A DNA stretch of 64,000 nucleotides, from contig OX388314.1 in the NCBI GenBank assembly GCA_947579605.1, positions 26,422,000-26,485,999 of the forward strand, in the 5' to 3' direction. Shown here one piece after another: positions 1 to 10,356 of this stretch; the stretch's first letter is position 1, and every line of letters begins with the position of its first letter. The translations under genes were made by a program, and so were the position numbers. The stretch is from Athripsodes cinereus. Lineage: Eukaryota; Arthropoda; Insecta; Trichoptera; Leptoceridae. The notes beneath the pieces are model-generated. The model was not told the origin of the DNA. It saw only the letters and a program-made list of their open reading frames with translations, and made no database searches.

Positions 1-680
1 CAACGACGATATACAATGAATAATAAAGAAAAAACAATATTTATACAAATTATTTATTATGTTTATTAAAAGCTGACAATTTTAAGATAATAATAATATT
101 TAAAGACAATATATTATCTTAAATAAGAATAAATATAAAAAATTTACATATTCATACCAAACAATAGTAATATGAACAATTTCAATAAATAATTTTGCTT
201 TTCCATGACAGGCTGTGGAACCGTAACAATTTTATTTTTTTATATATACATCTAATTTTGATGTTCACAATTATTATTATTAAACTTAACCAAACAAAAT
301 GGTGGTAGTGAGTCGAAGAAAAAAAAATTGTGATATCAATAAATTGTATGTCTTGTGATTGTAAAAAATAATAATTAAAAAATAAACAAACAATTCTCTA
401 TAGGGATACATGGTTAAAGATTGGTTCCGAAAGTATGAAAATTCGCAGAATACACAACATTGGAAAATGTGTATAAAGGAAGCTTAATGACTGTAAAAGG
501 ACAAGATTAAATGGTGCTATGTCTTGCAAAGGGGTTGCTTGATTTTTATAGATTTATATTTCCCAATGAATTGATGAGCAGTTGTTGATGTTGAGAAATA
601 CTGTTGATGAATGTGGATTTATTCGAATAACGTTCTTAGTTCTAAAACACCAATTTGGAAATGGGTAAGAGGGGGTCTCC
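1..680. other. AT-rich intergenic DNA
   Basis: No coding pattern, RNA gene or clear repeat boundary was found here. The long minus-strand open stretch at 554-997 overlaps the repeat at 690-925, has no recognisable domain, and is not treated as a gene. Confidence 0.5.
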
Positions 681-689
681 GGAATGCGT

Positions 690-925
690 CTTCGGGGCTC
701 AGTCCCAAACAATCCAACATTTAGTGGAGGAGTGTCAGGGAGAAAGTATGAGGGAGACTTGATGAACGTCCATAGGTTGACCCCACAGGCAGTGCAGTGG
801 CTTTCTGGACGGGAACCAAAGATTTGATTTGAAATAACTAATGAACGCAGCAATTTAGCAAAGAAAATCAATACACGCTGATGCCATACAAAAAGTAAAG
901 TAAGTAAGTAAGTTGGAATAATTAG
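690..925 (+). repeat. Dispersed repeat, copy 1 (GTAA-tailed, probable LINE 3' end)
   Basis: This stretch is clearly homologous to 26303-26500. The two share the run CCCAAACAATC near the start, a middle part around GTGGCTTTCTG followed by GGGAACCAA and GATTTGATTTG, and an end around GAAAATCAA. This copy ends in repeated GTAA units, as many non-LTR retrotransposon 3' ends do. No reading frame is preserved. The assignment to a LINE is inference. Confidence 0.55.
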
Positions 926-2440
926 ATTTGTAATAAATAATGAAAAAAAAAGAATTGGGTTGTCAAAATGAAACTTTGGACATACAATATATTGCAATCA
1001 CAAAAAGTAGCACAAAATAAGAAAATTATAATCTCTCTAGTTAGTGTTTTCTCCCAGTCACATTTCAACTTGCTTCTCTTATGTAAATACCACACATTCT
1101 CGAATTCATGAACTTAAAAGTTGTTCTACATGATAAATAAAAATTACAAACCATACAATATTACGATACTTTAATGATACGATAATGCGCAATCAAAGAG
1201 AAAAAGAACAATAAAGTTCAAATAAAAATGACACTCAAAAGTAATAATTTGCATCTATGCGCAACACAAATTTGTAAGTCAATTCTTGATAGAACAGTTT
1301 TCTTTAATTATTGTTGAATCAGAAATATTTTATCTATTAATTTACGCTGAGACTTTAAGACACGATTATTTTATTAGTTGGATAATCGAATGGAAATCTG
1401 AACCTGATGGTCGTACTTCTTCTCTTTCAGAGTGCAAACATATTTAATTATAAAATTTATTTTAAATGGACAAGGTTATTTATTTATTTATTTATTCTTT
1501 CAGTGCATCATTTTCCATTTTCATGGATATCGTTAACAAATCAATTTAAGGTGTAAAATATTATAATGATGTTTTCACTGTATTTAGTGATTATCTCAAT
1601 CTAACCACATTATATATTAAACTAATAAAAAAAAAACAAAAATTAATTATATTTCGTGTGATACTGATGACTTCATGTAGCTGATGGTATAGATTTAAAA
1701 CAATGAATTGATTAGTTTACAAAATATTTCATTTCTTTTGATTTTCGAGGAAGCAAAATCAATAAACATTTCTGGCGACAAACTAACACATAACCTCGCG
1801 ACAAACTAACACATAACCTCGTATAATTTTTTTTGAAAAATCAATATAATTTTTTATCAATAATCAATAAATAAAATAAAAATAATATAATGTAATTATT
1901 ATGTATTATATATTAATGATGCCTTACTGAGTATGTTATTATAATTATGATATTTAAGTTTGTTTTGCAAGACGTTCAAATCTACCAAGAAAAATAATAT
2001 AGATGAATACGTAATTAATTCTTTTGTTAGATGTTCATCTCATTGTATATGACCTGAGGTAGTAGCTAGATGATTATCCTGAGAAGAATTCATATAATAA
2101 GGATTATACAAAAACATTATATGTACATTGTCGTTGTACATTAAAAATGGGCCAAGCAACATTACAAAAAAATTAAGAATTTCAGAAAAAAAATAATTTA
2201 TTACGGTATATCCTGCAAGTGGAGTAGTCAGCAAATCAGCCACAAGTAATAAACATGCAAATGTCCTCTCAGTGCTAACAAAAATTAAGGCATTCAGGAT
2301 GAGTGGCAAACTGTCACCTGTTTATTTTTTCGAACTATTTTGACTACAAATTATTAGGTTTTAAAATTAATTAACATTCAATCTTAGGGATGTTAACGAT
2401 CCCTCTTTCCCCTTCCATATTTCAAACTAAAATATTAACT
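926..2440. other. AT-rich intergenic DNA with small repeat debris
   Basis: It holds a run of TTTA units near 1477-1496, an exact 23 bp tandem duplication (listed separately) and, at about 2285-2335 on the minus strand, a short remnant of the SINE-like family (the words CATTCAGGATG and GTGGCAAAC). No gene was seen. Confidence 0.5.
1775..1820. repeat. Two-copy exact tandem duplication, 23 bp unit
   Basis: The unit begins GCGACAAACTAACAC and ends ATAACCTC. It occurs twice head to tail without a mismatch, which points to a recent slippage event. No function is suggested. Confidence 0.8.
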
Positions 2441-2444
2441 AAGA

Positions 2445-2602
2445 CAGGGATTGGCAACCTTTTGAGTCTGAAGAGTCATAAATTACAATTTAAAAAAAAA
2501 AATCTTGCCAACAAATATGTATGTGCGTATGGAACACAAGAGTCGCAGCTTCACATCCAAAGAGTCGCATGTGGCTCACAAGCCGCAGTTTGCCGGCCCC
2601 TA
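2445..2602. mobile_element. Short hAT-type MITE
   Basis: The left end reads CAGGGATTGGCAACC. The right end, reverse complemented, reads TAGGGGCCGGCAAACTG followed by CGGCTTGTGAGCC. This CAGGGGTCGGCAAAC-type end next to a GAGTCGCATGTGGCTC motif is a widespread hAT non-autonomous signature (from memory). The flanking 8-mers AACTAAGA and ACCTAGAA are only a degenerate match to a target duplication. There is no transposase. Confidence 0.55.
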
Positions 2603-3230
2603 ACCTAGAATGACCCTGCTTTACAATGTATCATTCCTACGACAACAAAATTCGAGCATAAGGAATGTTGTGGGAAGAAGTGATACAATGGGCACAAAGG
2701 CTGGTTTGCGAGAGAAGCTTTGAAGACTTGTTCCAATTTATAACATGAAAAGTAGAATACCTTGTATATCTCTTTCATTGGTTTGCTGTATAATTTGTGA
2801 GAATTTGACAATCCCCATTACACAAACTCTCGCAGGATATTATTACTCTATTATAAATTTATGAAATGATACATACTTGTCTACGCTATCTAAATTATTG
2901 TATTCATTATTTATTATAATTATTACTGATGGTGACAAACTAGCCTATTGTATTATCTAAAATTATTTAATTTCTATCTACCAAAAGGAATATTAACCTG
3001 AATATAAGAATCTTACGAAATATCAATAGCCATATAAAATATATATTTGTAGACCAAAGAAATTAGACATAACAAGATTGCACACTACCTTGAATTAAAT
3101 TCCCCCTGACATAATAATTTTTAGGGTGTTATCTTTTTCTAACATATTATTAGTAATTAAATTTAAAGTTGGTGTGTTAACGTTGTGAAAATTCATTTTA
3201 ATATAAAAGTTTAAAATGTAAAAGTGAAAG
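2603..3230. other. AT-rich intergenic DNA
   Basis: Nothing supportable was seen beyond low-complexity AT-rich sequence. Confidence 0.45.
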
Positions 3231-3425
3231 CAATGTTGATTTTCACATATGATTGTGCATTTGATAAATTCACTATGACTAAATACTGATTGGTTTATTT
3301 CTTTAGTTTTAAGTAATTCTTGCCCTGAGGATAACTTAAGATGAAAGTGCTCGGCAATTAGTACTAGTATTTAGTCATTATTAATTGATTAAATACACAA
3401 TCACATTATGTGAAAATTAACAGTG
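3231..3425. mobile_element. Fold-back MITE with inverted repeats of about 55 bp
   Basis: The left arm (about 3233-3288) runs from ATTTTCACATATGATTGTG to ATGACTAAATACT. The right arm (about 3368-3425), reverse complemented, runs from ATTTTCACATAATGTGATTG to ATGACTAAATACT. The arms match imperfectly and enclose an unrelated centre of about 80 bp. The superfamily cannot be assigned from the ends. Confidence 0.55.
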
Positions 3426-6364
3426 TTTTCAATTTTACATAATCAGTACTCTATGATTTATATATACTTTTATATAGGTACTGACAATATGTCAGAGATA
3501 GACACCACCATAAAAATTTTTAATTTCACATGGTACGTTTTATTACTTCATGGAAACATACACCCTTAATACAATGGCAGAAAGCATATTTATTTTTGAA
3601 TTTTTACAAAAAGTGCTCAGTCTTGTTGTATACAATATCTTTGTTGACGACACATCTTTCAAACACTTTTTATGAAAATCATATTGATTGCCTCGTTCTT
3701 TAAGCCAATTACTCGAACGGACAGTTTCATAAAAAAGAGTCCTTTAAATTTACATGGCAAAAACTTCTAGTAGTGATTATAGCGACTCATAGTAATTAGT
3801 AGAATTTTGAAGTCTCAGACCTAACTATTATGAAACTGGCAGATAATCTTTCAAAATTGTTTTTTTTTTGGTTTATCACATGATGAAGAAAGTGGCATTC
3901 ATTCAATTACATAAATAAAAGACTGCAAAAACGTCACAGTGCCTCAAAACTTAAGACATTCCATATTTTGAAACATGAGAATTTCCAGTTATAATCGATT
4001 TATGTTTTGTCAAAATTTTGTGTATGAAAGATGTGCACTGTTATTATATGACCATAGATATTTTGATTAAGTATTGAGCAGTGTTGCATCATGCTATCTA
4101 TCAAAATCCGAAACAGAGGCCTGTCAAAAAGAAAACTAAAATGTACTACACTCACAGAAATGAAAAAAATAAATAAATTTTCTCACGTCTCAACACTTCT
4201 AAATGTATCTTATCTTTGACAATTACATCACAAAATTATGTAATACATTGACAATGACTTGGAAAGTTGAAAGAACTCTCTTAGCAATAAAAGAACATTT
4301 TTTATTGATTCAATATTCTCGATAATTTTTCTATCAATTAAATTCATTTCTATAATGAAAGAATATAGATTTATGTATCCCATTACAGAATCATCCACAA
4401 GTTCAGTGGCCATTGGACACATTTGATGCAAAAACATATTTAAGCCATCATCTATGTATCGTAATTAAAATAAAGCATCCACGATGGATTAAATACCTCA
4501 TTGCTAATGAATTGTAAATGTTAATTGTCTTACATGTAATGTGTTACGAATACCCGTCTTTTACAGGCCAATCGAAAACATACGAAAAAGAGTGCGAGAC
4601 ATGTAGCAATATAAAATGAATAATAAGATACTTATACGGAGATGTAAGTACATAACTCGGTATCCTTTCTGCTAGGCCTCTGAGTCAATGTAATAATATG
4701 TTAAGTACGAAATAAGAAATTTCACAAGACGACAATTGTGGTGTAGGCGTGTATGAGGGTAAATAAATAGTCTTTACATTGTAATGTTTTCATAAGATTA
4801 CATGAGCAGTTTCCGTGTGTACCGATTCTGCATGTATGTAAATTATTGACTTTGCGAGATAATGAAACGACTATGTAACAAGATCTAATTTTAAATCTTT
4901 TATAAATAAATGGATGGTTGAGAGTATGTAGTCGTATGGACTTATGAACGCAGTTGATTGCGTGTAAGTGTGTGTGTGCGTGTGATGAAATTATGAATAG
5001 CAATAATAATAATATATAAAGAAATAAAAATCAAATCACACAAAACCACATTTTATAAAAAAATAAAACAAACCTAAATACACGTTACTGTTACTGATAA
5101 TCAGTTTGACCTATTTGTTACATACATAGAGTTAACAAACTTACATTGAATTGAAACTTAACAAATAAACACAATACAAATCTACATTAACTAGCACAGT
5201 TGGGCATCGTTAACCAGAATTTAACCCAGTTAATCCGTTAACAAAAAAGTTAACCTTGTTACTTGTTGAATCATTTTTTTTTTTGATAATGTAATGCGAA
5301 TTACAGTCAACTTGTAGAGATAAGGTCTCCAGAGCGAAAAAGTTGGAGGATGCAAACATAAAATAGTATCTCAGTGCTTTTTTGAAAAAAATCCTGAGAA
5401 ATATCATTGAAAAAGGCTTTTTTAAACAGATGTTAACATTACAATGAGACCGACATAATAGATAACCAGAATTTTAACTTGTTAATGGTAAATACCCAGC
5501 ATTGTAATGTAGACAATCATAACTAAATACAGCAGGCCAGTAATGTACGGTACAATCAAAACATGTATAATAACTGTCATTTGGTTAATGATTTTGAATG
5601 TAAGATACTAAGAGAACTGAAAATATTGTTGTATTAGCGTAATACTGAAAACTACTTGTTTTGGGAAAATTGATGACGTGTTTTTTTTAAGTTTAAGTTG
5701 ATAAACATCCTGACGCATAAATATTACAATTCTACGATGACTAAAAATAGCGTCTTAAGAATCTTTTGTGATAATATTTATCGAATTGGATGAAATGCAA
5801 TCCGGTGTTGAACACTTGATTTTAATTAACTCCAAAGTGTAGACATGATCAACATATTCTAAAAATAAGACTGCATTACAGACAATTAGTTATTAAAAAA
5901 AAAACAGATTTAAAAGAATATTTTTTTAATGTCACAATTAACGTCATTTCAACCAGGCAAGTCGAGTAGTGAATGAAAAGAGCAAAATGATTATTATAAC
6001 TTTCCTTTTGAGCATATAGAACATACTGTATATTTTTGAAATTCTATCAATCTATACCATTGTGATCAATCTACATCATACGTATCTCATTTTATTTTTA
6101 TTTTACAGTATTATGCTAATACAGCAATATAATGACAATAAAGCAACAGTGAATGTAATCTCAGGTTGAAACAATCACATTTAGGCAAAACAATATATAA
6201 TACAGTAGATTGTGGAGTTGTAAGGACAATAGCAGACGCTCAGTGGCGCACATACTAGCAGCAGTACAATACATTGATAATTTAATAACATTGATAATAA
6301 TATTAATCTTCTTGACAGATCAAACGTCCTCTGTGTATGAGAATGAGGAAGTGGAAGATTGAGG
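3426..6364. other. AT-rich intergenic DNA downstream of the Nudix gene
   Basis: Nearly 3 kb without a convincing gene. Short open stretches here are not supported by composition or by recognisable motifs. The Nudix 3' UTR and polyadenylation site must lie in the last few hundred bases. A reverse-strand AATAAA (TTTATT at about 6094) is one candidate. Confidence 0.4.
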
Positions 6365-8740
6365 TTATGTGGGGGAATCACTGGAGCCTTTGGAGCGCCG
6401 TAGCTGTTGTAAGTAGTGACGCTGGATGGGCTTGTGTAAGGCCAGTTGGGCCAGAGCCTCGTCTATGGGGAACCATTGCCTTTTCCTGCCCATCTGTCGG
6501 GAGTCCTCCCATTCCGCCAGCTCTTGCGTTACAGTCATCACGTACACTTTGGTACGATGCTTATGTTCTCGATTCTGGGAAATATAAAAACAAATCAGAC
6601 AAACGAGGTAAACAGAGGTGGTGGGTAGACTGATTGTAAAGTTTAGAATGTTCAATCAAGATATTGAATCATCCAGTTAACCTAGTCCATCTATAATATA
6701 AGCAAATTATTTATTGTGAGGATGAGGTTCTTTCACATCTGCGTGAGTGAAGATATTAGGAATATTACTCAATAAAAACCTCATCTGCACAACCAACAGA
6801 GATGTCTGTTGAGTGATATTCTTACTATTTGGTGTTGCATTAAACTTATGAGGGGTCAGATGCCTGAAAATAGAGCTAGCCCGTATATCCTATTAAGATG
6901 TTTTGACTCAACAGTGAAAATAGCCATTTTGAGTTTAATAACCACAAGACACATTATGTACTGTAAACCTTTGATTAAACAAGATGTGATAAATTTTGGG
7001 ATTGTTTATGTGATATAATAATTGTATGATTTCCTGTATTTTTTTTTTGCCTAGAGTAGTTTTACACTGTTTCACTGAGGAAATAATCATCAAATTAACA
7101 AATTTACACTTAAATACTTTCCCGACTTAGGGTAAACATGCAAAGCAATATATTAAATTGCCGTAAAAATAATGGTGACATACAAATTACAATAACTCTG
7201 TCAATATATAAGATATTTAAAATGTTTGTAGTCTAAAACCTACTCAAAGGATAAAACCTCATATAGAGAGTATTATTTAATCTCTGCATTTCCTAATTAC
7301 GGAGTCCATTGAAGACATACATACGTATATACGAACATGCTAAAATATTTATGTGTGGATTATACTGTCATATTACATACCTCAAAAACTCCGAGACACC
7401 TGCCCAGTTTTCCAATGACTCCGGCTTCTTCAAACACTTCCCTGATGGCCGTCACAGAGGGCTCTTCTTCAGGCTCTACTCCTCCTCCAGGAACTATCCA
7501 ATTGTCAGGACGACGAGACGAGGTCACAAGTAGCACCTGGTCGGTACAAGTAAAAATCACAATGTCAATAAAATTCACTAACACCATCATAACATTTTCC
7601 ATGGGTGGGCTAGCCTGTATACAAACTGTAAGTAGTATGCATGCGCAAGACATACATTCCATGCCAATAAAAGTTAAGTATTCACAATGAGTGGCATACT
7701 TCATCGCTGAATTGAAGATGTTGAATGCCTTACACGGAATGTTTTATTGAGATTTTAAAACATATAGAAAAGAGTATTCTTTGATGGACACTTCACAGGA
7801 CTAATGACAATTCTATCTATTAATTTTCATATTATCGAACAGGTCAAGAGGATCAAATGCCAGTTGACTATCTTAAATTTGATGACAGGGGACAGAAATT
7901 AATGTGTGAGTATTTGTAGAAATTAAAACTTTTAGTGTTAATTTTCTTATAGTGGCCCATCCTTGGCTCATAATCTTCCCGAGTGGCCCCTGTTCCCTAT
8001 AAGTCTGTGCATCCCAGATCTATACTATCCTGGCATCTCCCACAGTGGACTTATTATGCGTAACTAATGCAAAGGTGATACTCTCTGTGCTTTATAACAG
8101 TTACATCCTTATACACATTCCTCATTTAATTTCAATACCATTATTTTGATTTGTTGTATATGCTCGTCAATTTTTCTTTTGAATTTATCTCTACCTCTGA
8201 AAATCTGAACTATCAATAAAGTATTCTATTCTTTTATATATTAGATATTTATATTTTACCAGTAATTATGACTAACTGAAAAATATAGAATAGACATTTT
8301 GTTATCCCATACAATATCCACAGCACCACATATTTGGGAATTTCCAAAACACAATCATCTAACACATTGGTGTGGTGAGGATAATACATACAAAAATATC
8401 TACTATTTTATATAATTGTATCAAATTATGGTGTTATTACATAACAAAACAATTGTGTGACGCTGAAAATATGAAATAACACCATTATAAACAATACAAG
8501 GCATGCACATGACAGCTCTTGTTTACATTTCCGTTGTATGAAATATTCTCGAGAAACATTAACATATTCCATAACCACACAATGCGGTTAATGATGGGGG
8601 CTACGTAAAGTAGGAAATAAGTAGCACGGGAGATGCCTTACCTCAGATTCTGAATCAGATCTCACACATATGCAAGCAGCCCGCCTCCTAAAACCATCTT
8701 CGTCATATATTCTGATGGAGTTCGGCTTTTCTTTCACCAT
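6365..8740 (-). CDS. Aps: Nudix hydrolase, diphosphoinositol polyphosphate phosphohydrolase (DIPP/Aps type)
   Basis: The three coding exons are 8740-8642, 7536-7381 and 6574-6365, giving 154 residues. All junctions are in phase 0 with GT donors (GTAAGG, GTATGT) and AG acceptors. The start is the ATG at 8738-8740. The N-terminus (YDEDGFRRRAAC) and the middle (SSRRPDNWIVPGGG) match the DIPP/NUDT3 family closely. The Nudix box spans about residues 51-73 and keeps the metal-binding REVFEEAG. Residues HKHRTKVYV, WEDS and GRKRQWF of the family also follow. Human DIPP1 is 172 residues, so this is a normal length with a shorter C-terminal tail. Family members remove the beta-phosphate from inositol pyrophosphates and cleave diadenosine polyphosphates in the cytosol. 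The first intron holds a remnant of the SINE-like repeat (about 7640-7745). Confidence 0.93.
7640..7745 (-). repeat. SINE-like repeat remnant inside Nudix intron 1
   Basis: The words GCCAATAAAA, GTGGCATACTTCATCGCTGAA and AAGATGTTGAATG align with the minus-strand form of the family described at 53883-54139. It is diverged and lacks both ends. Confidence 0.5.
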
Positions 8741-8934
8741 TTTAACGGATAAAAATCAAAATTATACTTCACACACAAACACTTAACCAAATGAGAGGCT
8801 CAAAACCACCAAATAAAAACCACTAAATGTGAAAACTTTCAACTAATAATATCATCAACAACCGCCATAGTGATTGGAGAATAGTGTACTTGTTGTATTT
8901 TGATGCATTATCACCATTTTAACCGACACTGTAA

Positions 8935-8942
8935 TATCGATA
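8935..8942. promoter_or_regulatory. DRE palindrome TATCGATA upstream of the Nudix gene
   Basis: A perfect TATCGATA lies about 195 bp upstream of the Nudix start codon. In Drosophila this octamer is bound by DREF and BEAF-32 at promoters of housekeeping genes. An 8-mer can occur by chance, so a role here rests on position and gene class only. Confidence 0.35.
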
Positions 8943-10307
8943 TGACATAAAACAAGGAATCTTGAATAATATTATGAAGCTACAACTAGCTGTGGACACA
9001 ATATTTAAGGTCCATGACGCGAGACAGACATTTTCCCATGATATATACGCCAAAAACCAAATGGAACCGACAGCCGACAGCGAACTTAAGTAATGTTGCC
9101 AAACTAAAAATGTAAATCGCTGTTTGTAATTAATTTTTGAATATAATTCGCCATAAACGAATATTTTTAAATTCAAATCGTAATTTAAAATTTTATTGTG
9201 AATATGTGCAAAACACTCCTGCTTTAGTTTACCTAAATAACTTCACAATCTTAAACAAAAAATGTTCACTGATTATCTAAATTATTTATCTTCTATAATG
9301 TATATACACTGTTATATATATTTATGGAGATGTGTAGGTACTGTAATAAGCATTTTACCTGGGGAACAATAATCACAAATTTCGTTGATTTTTTGAGCAC
9401 AAAATTAATTATCTATTAAAAATTTGATAAACATGAGAACAACAGTTTTGTGAGTCTCGTCATTTTAAGTGATCGCTATTTTGTATTTTTACTAGTAGTT
9501 GTTACCACAAGAATGTTTTAAGAGCGGGTGGGGGCTATCAAATAAACACCCAATAAATTGTTAAACATAATCTGCTTTACTTCTCTTGTACGAAAAAAGA
9601 ACTATTTTCTGTTTGAAAAATCATCCAAAATCTTTTCGACCACTATTATACCCGCACACTACTATTTTATCATCATCATCTCTGTCGGTCCCACAATTCT
9701 GAGAATCGTGATCATTATGCTTCATCTTATAGAATTATAGATCGCATCTGCAACTCCACCACGTGCAGGACCCCATGAAGTGAGCTTTTTGTGGCCTCCT
9801 TTATGGTCGCTCTATCTTGCTGCATGGTACTCGGTCCGTTCAACAGCTTCAGTATTATTATTACTGTTTCCAGGTTCTCAGGCTTTCGTCTCTCAAAAAA
9901 AGTTGTGTCATGCGATAAACCACTTTTATATAAAATAATATTACATATCTACATCAAACGGTACGAGACATTCAACTGCTTAAGAAGAAAACCCACACAT
10001 TATTCAGTATCCTACAATTTACAAGTATCTAATATTTTGAGAAGCAAAGCAAAAATTGCAATCGCTATATTTACCTAAAAAACCTTGTATTTTGCAACAC
10101 CATATACAAATGTCTACCGCTTTATCAGCTGACAGAAGGAAGTGACGATTTTTGCGGAATTCCCACTGCTGCCAACTTACAGTTTCATAAGTTGAGTTAT
10201 GCTCAGTCCGAGCGGGATTTTTGAAAAAAGTTCAAGTTTGATGATATAATCATACCTATTAGGTCTTGCACTAAAATACAACATTAAAACAACAGAGAGT
10301 ACATTAA
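8943..10307. other. Intergenic DNA between the Nudix gene and RTEL1
   Basis: Mostly AT-rich. A more GC-rich part at about 9640-9890 looks like old repeat sequence. On the minus strand it carries a broken stretch reading LNGPSTMQQDRATIKEA that I cannot assign. It has several in-frame stops and is not called as a gene. Confidence 0.4.
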
Positions 10308-10356
10308 TTTATTTTAAAAAATATAACATTTGCTAAAAATAACATACCATCGAGTA

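Noticed and set aside
554..997. Minus-strand open stretch of 147 codons
   Set aside because: It overlaps a dispersed repeat with a homologue at 26303-26500, has no domain, and has a composition like the surrounding repeat.
6337..6655. Plus-strand open stretches opposite Nudix exon 3
   Set aside because: They are antisense shadows of the conserved exon, which has clear family homology on the minus strand.
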